Shown here in pieces: positions 1 to 7,500 of a stretch of DNA of 17,697 nt; the first letter of the stretch is position 1; each line of letters begins with the position of its first letter. The DNA is from an uncultured Lachnospiraceae bacterium (GTDB taxonomy: Bacteria > Bacillota > Clostridia > Lachnospirales > Lachnospiraceae). The translations under genes were made by a program, and so were the position numbers. A model generated the notes under the pieces. That model was not told where the DNA came from, ran no database searches, and saw only the letters and a program-made list of their open reading frames with translations. Where the stretch lies: assembly GCA_910578405.1 (NCBI GenBank), contig CAJTQO010000057.1, positions 1 to 17,697 of the forward strand, given 5' to 3'.

Positions 1-1566
1 GGGAAGGGCTTAGACGGAAGAAGGGAAGCAGGGGCAAAGACATGCCAGGGATGCGCAGGAGCCAGGCGGCTGCTTGCTGTAGGGGTGGCGGGAAACTTGG
101 CGCTGCTTGGGTATTTTAAATATATGAATTTCTTTCTGGACAATCTGCACTGGCTTTTTGGGAGAGAGTTTACGCTCTGGAAGATATTTCTGCCAGTGGG
201 AATTAGTTTTTTTACATTCCAGCAGATTTCTTTCCTGGTGGATGGATACCGTGGTGAGGTCAGAAACTGCAGTTTTTTGGACTATTTGCTCTATATTGTA
301 TATTTCCCCAAACTGGTGGAGGGGCCTTTGGTGAATCATGGGGAATTGCTGCCGCAGTTTGCGGCGGTTGGCAGGAAAAAACTGGATGGGGAGCGTTTTA
401 TACAGGGGATTGCCTTGTTTGTTATGGGTCTGTTGAAAAAAGTGATTTTGGCGGATACTTTTGGAGGGGCCGTGGACTATGGTTATGCAAATCTGGAGTG
501 GATGCATGGCTGGGATGCGGCGCTTTTGGTGGTATTTTATGCCTTGCAGTTATATTTTGATTTCAGCGGATATTGCGATATGGCAAGAGGAATCGGCTGG
601 ATGTTTGGCATAGAGCTTCCCGTGAACTTCAATTCTCCTTATAAGGCGCGCAATATACTGGATTTTTGGAAACGCTGGCATATGACGCTGACTCGCTTTT
701 TTACGCAATATGTCTATATTCCGTTAGGCGGGAACCGGGAGGGCGTGTGGAAAATGTACCGGAACCTGCTGGTGGTTTTCCTGTTGAGCGGGATATGGCA
801 TGGGGCCGGATGGAACTTTATCCTGTGGGGGATGATGCATGGAATATTGTATGCGCTGACAAGGTGCTGGCAGGAGGGAAGGAAAAAACGGGCAGCGGCT
901 CTGGCGCATGGTTCCCGATGGGAGAATGGGGACGGCAGGGAAGGGGAATGGGCTGGCGCAGACGGGGCGTGGGCGTTTGGCAGGAGTTTTGCAGGCAGCG
1001 TAGCGAAAGAGGGAAAAGAGGCGGCGCAAGGAGCGGAAAAGTGTGAAGCGGCAGGACGAAAAAAAGAAGAAAATAAGTTAATAAAACGAAAAGAGGAAGA
1101 AAATAAGACGGTAAAACGAAAAACGAAAAAAGGTGGAACAGCAGGGCAAAAAGCGGCGGCGTGCTTGGGAAGAATGGCGGCGGTGGCGGCCACTTTTGCA
1201 TATGTCAGTGTGGCATGGGTATATTTCCGGGCGGAAAGCGTGGCCAAAGGAACGCAATTGCTTGGGAAGCTGTTTAGGAATGATTTTGTGCGGGTAAACA
1301 GGAACCTGGCCGGATATTTTAACCTGGATGAATTTTGGTATGCGCTGAAAATACTGCGGCTGGACCGGTGGGAATTTGGGCATTACATCCTAATGGCAGC
1401 GTTGACGGCAGGCTCTTTGCTGTTAGTGTTTTTCGGCAAAAATGCCGCACAGGTGGCGGAGCGGATGAAACCACGGCTTTGGAATGCGGCGCTTTTGGCA
1501 GGTCTGCTTTTATGGTGTGTGCTGACATTTTCGGAGGTTAGCGGGTTCCTTTATGTTAATTTTTAG
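1..1566 (+). CDS. MBOAT-family membrane O-acyltransferase (AlgI/DltB-like), 5' truncated by window edge
   Basis: A polytopic membrane O-acyltransferase, the family that moves acyl groups across the membrane onto exported glycans or teichoic acids. The frame is open from base 1, and a family-typical segment (LLGYFKY, then LPVGISFFTFQ and FPKLVEGPLV) begins just after a GTG at 85. Roughly the first 80-100 residues therefore lie outside the window, and GTG 85 is probably internal. Family hallmarks are visible: DFSGYCDMARG, FWKRWHMTLTRFF (bases 673-711) and GIWHGAGWNF, whose His at 799-801 is the expected catalytic residue. The helix with VAWVYFRAES near 1210-1240 is the usual late segment. Between these two lies an unusual charged insertion of about 90 residues (about 877-1158). 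The gene is followed 57 bases later by an SGNH-type partner, as in AlgI/AlgJ and DltB/DltD pairs. The family call is firm; the acceptor glycan is unknown. Confidence 0.88.
   Translation, partial: GKGLDGRREAGAKTCQGCAGARRLLAVGVAGNLALLGYFKYMNFFLDNLHWLFGREFTLWKIFLPVGISFFTFQQISFLVDGYRGEVRNCSFLDYLLYIVYFPKLVEGPLVNHGELLPQFAAVGRKKLDGERFIQGIALFVMGLLKKVILADTFGGAVDYGYANLEWMHGWDAALLVVFYALQLYFDFSGYCDMARGIGWMFGIELPVNFNSPYKARNILDFWKRWHMTLTRFFTQYVYIPLGGNREGVWKMYRNLLVVFLLSGIWHGAGWNFILWGMMHGILYALTRCWQEGRKKRAAALAHGSRWENGDGREGEWAGADGAWAFGRSFAGSVAKEGKEAAQGAEKCEAAGRKKEENKLIKRKEEENKTVKRKTKKGGTAGQKAAACLGRMAAVAATFAYVSVAWVYFRAESVAKGTQLLGKLFRNDFVRVNRNLAGYFNLDEFWYALKILRLDRWEFGHYILMAALTAGSLLLVFFGKNAAQVAERMKPRLWNAALLAGLLLWCVLTFSEVSGFLYVNF
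1066..1125 (+). repeat. Imperfect 30-bp tandem duplication inside the MBOAT insertion
   Basis: Two adjacent 30-bp copies (1066-1095 and 1096-1125) each begin gaagaaaataag and share a taaaacgaaaa core. They encode two copies of a Lys/Glu-rich decapeptide. The repeat suggests that the charged loop grew by slippage or local duplication. Confidence 0.8.
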
Positions 1567-1623
1567 CCTGACAGAAAGAGGGGTTGGGAAACTGATTTTC
1601 AAACATGCTATGGGAGAACGGGA

Positions 1624-2691
1624 ATGGAAGAAATGGCTTTGAAGGAGTTTAAAAAATGGATGGCAGTATTTCTGTCAGTGTTTGGCGGGCTGGCGGCGGC
1701 GGCAGTCCTGCTGGTGGTATATGTGGATCCTTTTTTCCAATATCATAAACCGTTGGAACATTTTCCATATGTTGTGGATCATCAGGTGAACCAGAATCCG
1801 GGGATGGCAAAGCATATGGAATATGACAGCGTAATTTTGGGTTCGTCTATGACAGTGAACTTTAACACAGGATGGTTTCAGGAGCTGTTTGGGCTTCGCG
1901 CCTTGAAATTAAGCTACAGCGGCGCGTTCCCTAAAGACCAGGCCAACATTATGGACATTATATTTTGCAGCGGGCAGGAGGTGAAGGCTGTTTTTCTTGG
2001 GATTGACGTAATCACCTACAGCGGCGGCGTAGAGGAGACGAAATACCCGATACCGGAATATTTGTATGACGATAAGGTGTGGAACGACGTACCTTATGTA
2101 TTAAATAAAGATGTGCTGTTGGAATATATTCTGCGCCCTTTGGCGGATCCGGAGCCGACGGATTTGGCGACAGTGTATGCAAGCTGGTGGACGGAGGAAT
2201 ATTATAATAAGCAGTGGGTGATGCATAATTACGTTATGCCGCAGTTGGAGGAGGAAGAGGCGGATCCGGAGAGCTATGTAAGGAATGTGGAGGCGAATTT
2301 GAAAGCGAATATCTGTCCTTATATTGAGCGGAATCCGGATACGGAATTTTATGTTTTTTTCCCTCCGTATAGCATCCTGTTTTGGAACGATGTGCAGCGC
2401 GAAAACCATATGGAAGCCACAATGCGCGAATATGCGTATATTACAGAACGGCTGCTTGCTTATGAAAATGTCCGTGTGTTTTTTTTCCCAAACCAGGAGT
2501 GGATTGTCTGCAACTTGGACAACTATGCGGACTACAGCCACTACCACCCGGATATCAACCGGTATATGACGGAGTGTTTTGCATCGGGGGAGTGCGAAGT
2601 GACAGTAGAGACGTTGGAAGAGGAGCTGCAAAAAATGAGGGAGGTGGTGGCGGCTTTTGACTTTGAGGAGCTGTTTTCACAGGAATATTGA
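1624..2691 (+). CDS. SGNH-fold acyltransferase partner protein with N-terminal membrane anchor
   Basis: A 355-residue protein with one N-terminal hydrophobic segment (about residues 12-34, with no obvious lipobox or cleavage site), so probably anchored outside the membrane. Residues 69-76 read SVILGSSM, the SGNH block I, giving Ser75 as candidate nucleophile. Asp303-x-x-His306 near the C terminus matches block V. This layout (anchor, GSS block, long middle, DxxH) resembles DltD and the AlgJ/AlgX type of proteins that complete O-acyl transfer after an MBOAT enzyme. It lies 57 bases downstream of the MBOAT gene on the same strand, so the two probably form one acylation unit. A gggaga Shine-Dalgarno precedes ATG 1624; ATG 1633 is a possible alternative. 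Family-level function is well supported by context; the acyl group (acetyl is likeliest) and the substrate are inferred. Confidence 0.78.
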   Translation: MEEMALKEFKKWMAVFLSVFGGLAAAAVLLVVYVDPFFQYHKPLEHFPYVVDHQVNQNPGMAKHMEYDSVILGSSMTVNFNTGWFQELFGLRALKLSYSGAFPKDQANIMDIIFCSGQEVKAVFLGIDVITYSGGVEETKYPIPEYLYDDKVWNDVPYVLNKDVLLEYILRPLADPEPTDLATVYASWWTEEYYNKQWVMHNYVMPQLEEEEADPESYVRNVEANLKANICPYIERNPDTEFYVFFPPYSILFWNDVQRENHMEATMREYAYITERLLAYENVRVFFFPNQEWIVCNLDNYADYSHYHPDINRYMTECFASGECEVTVETLEEELQKMREVVAAFDFEELFSQEY

Positions 2692-2708
2692 TATGGCACG
2701 GCGGCGTT

Positions 2709-3689
2709 TTACCGCCTGGAAGTATGCCCGGTGTTCACCAGTTCTGCCAGGCGGTCTGCCATTAATTTGCGCCCGGCGTCGTTCAAATGGATATAGTCCT
2801 CCATATAATCCCGGTAATTGTCTTCATTAATGGTTCCATAGAAATTGTCAATGATAGAGACTCCGCAGGAAATGGATACATCCACCTCTTTTAGGAGATA
2901 GTGGGGCAACGCGCCGTGGCCCAAATCTGTGCTTCCGCCATTTTGGTAATTGCCGTTTTCATCCACTGCTTGGGCGAAAGTATGGGACATAACAACGATG
3001 CGGATATACGGATAAGCGTCCTGGATTTCTTCTATGGCAGTGCGCAGCCCGCCAGTATAGGCGCTTAGCTCGTGTGGGTCATTGGGATTGTCGGAAGGAA
3101 TCCGGGCAAGATAGTCCGCAGCGTCGTACACAAAGGCAATTATATCAATGGCCTGGTAGTCTAGGCTTTTAAGCGTTTCTACGGTTTCGCTGTATTGCGG
3201 ATTCTGCTCGGCGGCTGCGGCTGCTTCCAGCCTGCTGAAATCTTTGGAGCAGATGCTTTTGGCTATATAAGGCAGGTTAAAATTGTCCTTAGGGTAGCTT
3301 TCATTGTAAGAAGAATAGCGCGTGCCGATGGTGGATTCCGGGAAACCGCCATTGTAGACGGTGGCTCCGGTTTCTGCCGCTAACAGGGAGGCAAAGCTTT
3401 GGGGGCCTGTTTTGTCTGTCAGGATATTGTTGCCCAGGCAGAGAATTGTTGTGACGCCATCGTCCTTTTGCCCCTCTAAAAGCGTTTCGCTTAAAGGGAT
3501 AATGGTGTCCAGGGCTTCTATATCAAAACCTTCCGCCAGGTTGTCCGGGTCGTAGTCGGATTTTGTGCCGCGGTTCCATAAAGCCAGCCGAATGATGGAA
3601 ATGGCCGCCAGGGCCAGTATGATGGCTAACAATAAGAGATGTGGATTCAGACGGGCTTTTTTTCCCTGCTTATTGGAACGGTTTTCCAT
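2709..3689 (-). CDS. Membrane-anchored SGNH-like protein with Asn in place of the nucleophile Ser
   Basis: A protein of about 326 residues with a basic N terminus, a single membrane helix (LLLLAIILALAAISIIRLAL) and an extracellular domain of SGNH/GDSL type. Block I reads LCLGNNIL where hydrolases have GDS: the serine is Asn (residue 105 if counted from ATG 3740, residue 88 from 3689). Later blocks are recognisable: YNGGFPESTIG resembles the usual block-II Gly segment, and DYIHLNDAGRKLMADRL supplies a conserved D-x-x-H. I chose ATG 3689 because a gggagg Shine-Dalgarno sits at 3703-3708, 13 bases upstream. The longer reading from 3740 would translate that site as Ser-Gln-Gly-Gly and has no ribosome site of its own. 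The gene converges on the SGNH gene ending at 2691. It may be a non-catalytic glycan-binding relative or a hydrolase with altered chemistry. Confidence 0.75.
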   Translation of the reverse strand: MENRSNKQGKKARLNPHLLLLAIILALAAISIIRLALWNRGTKSDYDPDNLAEGFDIEALDTIIPLSETLLEGQKDDGVTTILCLGNNILTDKTGPQSFASLLAAETGATVYNGGFPESTIGTRYSSYNESYPKDNFNLPYIAKSICSKDFSRLEAAAAAEQNPQYSETVETLKSLDYQAIDIIAFVYDAADYLARIPSDNPNDPHELSAYTGGLRTAIEEIQDAYPYIRIVVMSHTFAQAVDENGNYQNGGSTDLGHGALPHYLLKEVDVSISCGVSIIDNFYGTINEDNYRDYMEDYIHLNDAGRKLMADRLAELVNTGHTSRR

Positions 3690-3844
3690 AAATTTGTTTT
3701 TTCCTCCCTGTGATGGTTTTCTATTCGCTGCTTTTGCCATTTTGGCATTGCTCTTGTCATTGCGTAGTTTTTGTATTTTATTTCGTTGGATTTTGTTCTC
3801 TGTTTGCTCTTATTTTGGATTTTTGAAAAACGGTACAAAATATG

Positions 3845-3877
3845 TGCCGGATAAAATGTAGAAGATTTTATCCGGCA
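3845..3877 (-). terminator. Strong stem-loop terminator downstream of the zinc-ribbon gene
   Basis: A perfect 13-bp inverted repeat (tgccggataaaat, 3845-3857, pairing with 3865-3877) encloses a 7-base loop. It begins 24 bases beyond the stop of the minus-strand gene ending at 3901. On the minus strand a moderately T-rich stretch (catattttg) follows. It fits an intrinsic terminator for that gene and would insulate the SGNH-like gene downstream. Confidence 0.65.
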
Positions 3878-3900
3878 TACATATCCGCACATTTGAAATT

Positions 3901-4158
3901 TTAGCATTGCTGCCGATGAAGTTCTTTATACCATTTGCTGTACTTATACATGCGATAAGTGGTGCTTAACTCCTTGAGTTCATCTGGATCGGCGCATCGT
4001 GCTTTGAATGCCTCTCGCTCGTCCATGTCCATGCTGACATATTCCATATATGGAATGCGGAGTTCGGTGATGGATCCGCCGCATTTGGGGCAGTTCATCT
4101 TATGTCCGTTTAGCATATGGACACGATGGCAGGGTTTGCAGTAGTGCATATACATCAT
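3901..4158 (-). CDS. Small zinc-ribbon protein of unknown function
   Basis: An 85-residue soluble protein. Two CxxC pairs (Cys7-x-x-Cys10 and Cys23-x-x-Cys26) separated by 12 residues form a zinc ribbon. The rest is charged, probably helical, with a Tyr/Lys-rich end (YRMYKYSKWYKEL) and a terminal Cys. Translation is supported by a ggagagggg Shine-Dalgarno about 9 bases before ATG 4158, by a likely promoter upstream (4223-4251) and by a strong stem-loop downstream. I do not recognise a specific family. Candidates for such small ribbons include nucleic-acid-binding or adaptor proteins. It has no evident link to the surface-polysaccharide genes around it, and it appears to be a single-gene transcript. 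Confidence 0.72.
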   Translation of the reverse strand: MMYMHYCKPCHRVHMLNGHKMNCPKCGGSITELRIPYMEYVSMDMDEREAFKARCADPDELKELSTTYRMYKYSKWYKELHRQQC

Positions 4159-4222
4159 TGGATGATTTCCCCTCTCCGGATATGTAGTATATTTTTCTTG
4201 TTTGATTTATTCTTATAAGATG

Positions 4223-4251
4223 ATTGTGACAGCAATGACCCAAAAAGTCAA
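4223..4251 (-). promoter_or_regulatory. Candidate promoter for the zinc-ribbon gene
   Basis: On the minus strand TTGACT (4246-4251) is separated by 17 bases from CACAAT (4223-4228). The -35 is close to consensus and the -10 is weak (4 of 6). It would give a leader of nearly 60 bases. A TATAAG (4212-4217) lies nearby but is too far from the -35. Confidence 0.4.
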
Positions 4252-4531
4252 CATAAATTTTATTTATCCATCGACAAAATGATGATATGACAGCATTTTG
4301 TTGTCAAAAGGAAGATGTTTTTACGTAATATTGTTTTGCAATGACGCATTTTAAGATTATTTTGCGCAACTGCCGGCTGGATGATATTTTTTGCGCCTGC
4401 TTGGTCAGGAATCTGTCCGCTTTTTGAAAAACCGCATCAGCGCGAAGCGTCCGGGCGGGCGCGGATTGTGATGGAATCCTTTGCAGAAAACATTGATTAG
4501 AAATGGGCAAACTCAAAAAATGAAGAAGCCA

Positions 4532-4560
4532 TTGAAAAGCCAGAAATCCCATGTTATCAT
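4532..4560 (+). promoter_or_regulatory. SigA-type promoter for the large GH25 gene
   Basis: TTGAAA (4532-4537), an exact 17-base spacer and TATCAT (4555-4560) make a good vegetative promoter. Transcription would begin near 4567. That rules out the in-frame ATG at 4551 as the translation start and supports ATG 4596 with its ggagg at 4580-4584. Confidence 0.6.
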
Positions 4561-4562
4561 GT

Positions 4563-4574
4563 AGACATATGTCT
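4563..4574 (+). promoter_or_regulatory. Perfect 12-bp palindrome at the predicted transcription start
   Basis: AGACATATGTCT is self-complementary over all 12 bases and sits directly after the -10 element, overlapping the expected start site near 4567. The position fits an operator for a dimeric repressor. No regulator gene is in the window, so this rests on geometry alone. Confidence 0.3.
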
Positions 4575-4595
4575 GCTATGGAGGATTTATATAGA

Positions 4596-7500
4596 ATGGA
4601 GAAGAAAAAGCGGAAAAAAGCGCACTATGACGGGGCTGCGCGTCCGGACGGATGGGATGGGAAAAAAACATCCGGTGCATATTTTGATGAGGATTGGGCG
4701 GAAGATGATTATTTCGAAGGGGAAGCGCAGCAGGACGGGACAATGACGGAAACAGGCTGGCTGGACAGCGATGCTAAGGAAGCCGGGCTTGGATACGAAG
4801 AAGCAGATAAAGGACAGGAAGAAGAACAGGAACAGGATAAATATAGGGAGTGGGAAGGAGCCAGCAATCCAGGCCCCTGCCTTTTGGAAAAGGACAAGAC
4901 CGGGGATGGATGGGTGTGGAACTGGCCATTGGAAACGCATGGCGAAGGGCTCCTTGCCGCCGGAACCGGAAAATTAGAAACCAAGGGCGCAGAAGCGTCC
5001 TTTGCGGAAACGGAGGCGCCGGAGAGCGAAACGCAGGAATGCGAAACGCCGGAATGCGAAACGCAAGAGTGCGAAACGCCGGAATGCGAAATGCAAAAAA
5101 GCGAAACGCATGAAATGGAAATGCAAAAAAGCGAAACGCAAAAGTGCGAAACGCAAAAATGCGAAACGCAAAAATGCAAAACGCAAAAATATGAAACGCA
5201 AGAAATCGAAATGCAAGAAGAGGAAGGTTTTCTGGACGAAGAAGAGGAAGAAGACGAAGAGTTAAAAAACAGGTATCTGGGAAAACGGTATGACGAGAAT
5301 GCCGAAGCGGAGGACATTTGCCATATCGGGGAAGAGTATGCAGAAGACATAGGGGAAGATTACATAGACGAAACCGAAGAAGAGTATGCGGAAAGCGCAG
5401 CGTGGGGTTATATAGATGAAGACGGGGAAGAGAATGTAAAAGACGCAAACAAAGAGCGCGCAGACGAAACGGTGGAAGGGTGCGCAGAAGAAAGAAGGAA
5501 AGACTGCCTGCCCGGCTGCGAAAGAGCGCATACAGCAGACGCAAAGAAAGATGACAGAGCCGGACATGGACAAAGGGATACAGAAGAGGAGTATTTGGAT
5601 GAAGAGGAAGGGGAATTTGAAGAGAAATATGAAGAGGAATATGATGGAAGCGCCAAAAACGAAAAAGAGATAGGGGGAAAGACAAAAGAGGGAAGCGATT
5701 TTTTGTATGGAGAGAAGAATGACCTGGGAGAAACATACCAGTATGCGTCAGAGGAGGACAAAGAAAGTTACCGGGAACATTGCCTGGAGGAAAAGACAGA
5801 TAAGAAGAACCCAAACAGCCAGAGAAAGAAGGGCAAGGCGAGTCCATATACGGCCGGGTATAGGGATAAGCAGGAAAACCGGAAGAACCGCCGTGCCAGG
5901 AAGGGCAGGCAGATTAAGGAATACCGGGCTGCAAGACAGAAGAAGACCCTTCCTTACCGAATCCGGAATATTGACATTATGGATTATATCGTTGCGTCTG
6001 CAGGGGTTCTGATTCTGGCGGGGGCTATTGTCATGGGAACCGTCTATGCCAATGCGCAGATGGCGGCAGTGCAGGTGGCGTCTTTTGCGGAAGTGGGGAT
6101 GCAGATGGAAGGCATTGCAGTGATTGGTGAGAGCGGGCTTCTTGCAATGACCGATGCGCAAAATGAGAAAGCGGCAGTTGCAGAGGCGGAGGCGGCGGAG
6201 GAAGCGGCAGTCGTAAAAGAATACGAAGAAAAAGAGCTGTATGCGGAAGGCTCCATCTCCGTGGAGATGCGCCTAAGCTCCGTGCAGAAGGATCTTAAGA
6301 TAAAATTTGTCAATAAGGAAACCGGAAAGCTGATATCCAGCGTCCCCTTTGCGGTAACGGTGGTAGGGGAGGATAAGAAAAACTATGTACTGAAAGATGA
6401 AGATATGGACGGCATTATTTACCAGGCCAACGCTGTGCCGGGAAACTGTCAGGTGGCAATGATGGAAGTGGAGGATGCAAAGGAATATTCCATTTCCACG
6501 CAAAGCGTAGCGGTTACGGTAAAGGATACCATTGAATATAAAAAGGTGGATGTAGCGGACGAGATTAAAAAGGAATCGGAAGTCAATGCGGCAGCGGAGG
6601 ATACCAGGCGAAACCCGTCCGGGGAATCCGGCCTGAAAGATACGGTAGGGTTTGTGGAATCCACCAAAGAAGTGACAGAAAAGCCAGCCGGAGCGGATAC
6701 AGAAAAAAAACCTGACGGCAAAGGCCAGGGGACGGACGCTGCCGGAGCGGAAAAGGACAAGGGAGAGGAAAATACGGCCAGCTTGGACGGTAATGCCGGG
6801 GCCGCAGGAAGTGTGCAAACCATAAGCTATGAAGAAATTTCGAAAGATAAAATTACAGACCCTGCCGCCGCATTTGTTGAGGAAGGCGGCGCAAACCAGG
6901 CGGGAGACGGGGCAGACCCGGCCCAGCCGGCGGTATTTTTAAACAGGACGGAAGCGAAAGTCCTGACAAACCATACCATACAGCTTTCTGCGGATGTGAA
7001 GGGACTGGAAGAGAAATCCGTTACATGGGTATCGGATAACAATGCAGTGGCTACGGTAGCGCTGGATGGGACGGTTACAGGGGTAAGCGAAGGGACGGCT
7101 GTCATTATGGTGATTTGCAACGGGGATAATAACCTGACAGCGCTTTGCACCGTGAAAGTACAGACAGAATCGTCGGCGGACTACAATACGAAATTGTCGG
7201 ACAATGACGGCAATGCGCTGTATGTGATGGAGGCTGAGGGAAAATACAGGGAAGCGGTTTATGCCGATTATTATACGGTGGACAAGTTCTACTTTATAAC
7301 ACAGACGGGTCAGGACAACCAGGGTCAGGAGGGTCAGCCGTCGGAAGGTCAGGACAACCAGGGCCAGGAGAACCAACCGTCGGAAGGCCAGCCATCCGAG
7401 GGCCAGGAACCGCCTCCGGAGGAAGTCCGGTATACGGGCTGGCAGACATTGGATGGAAAAACCTATTATTTTGATGCAAACGGCAATAAAGTAACGGGGG

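Noticed and set aside
714..1247. Minus-strand frames opposite the MBOAT charged insertion
   Set aside because: Low-complexity Pro/Phe/Ser-rich shadows of the plus-strand gene, with no ribosome sites or domains.
2700..2716. Bidirectional terminator between the converging genes ending at 2691 and 2709
   Set aside because: Only a 5-bp stem (ggcgg/ccgcc) with no T-run on either side, and it overlaps the minus-strand stop codon; too weak to call.
3647..3907. 86-codon minus-strand frame between the zinc-ribbon and SGNH-like genes
   Set aside because: It runs through the terminator stem-loop and overlaps the start of the SGNH-like gene in another frame.
4304..4552. 82-codon minus-strand frame upstream of the large GH25 gene
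   Set aside because: No Shine-Dalgarno precedes its start, it covers the plus-strand promoter, and its sequence lacks any recognisable feature.
4774..5847. Long minus-strand reading frames (up to 357 codons) across the large GH25 head
   Set aside because: They arise because the 15-bp repeat and purine-rich codons lack stops in the other frames. Their translations are Phe/Leu/Arg/Ser-rich repeats without domains, and the plus strand has promoter, ribosome site and terminator.
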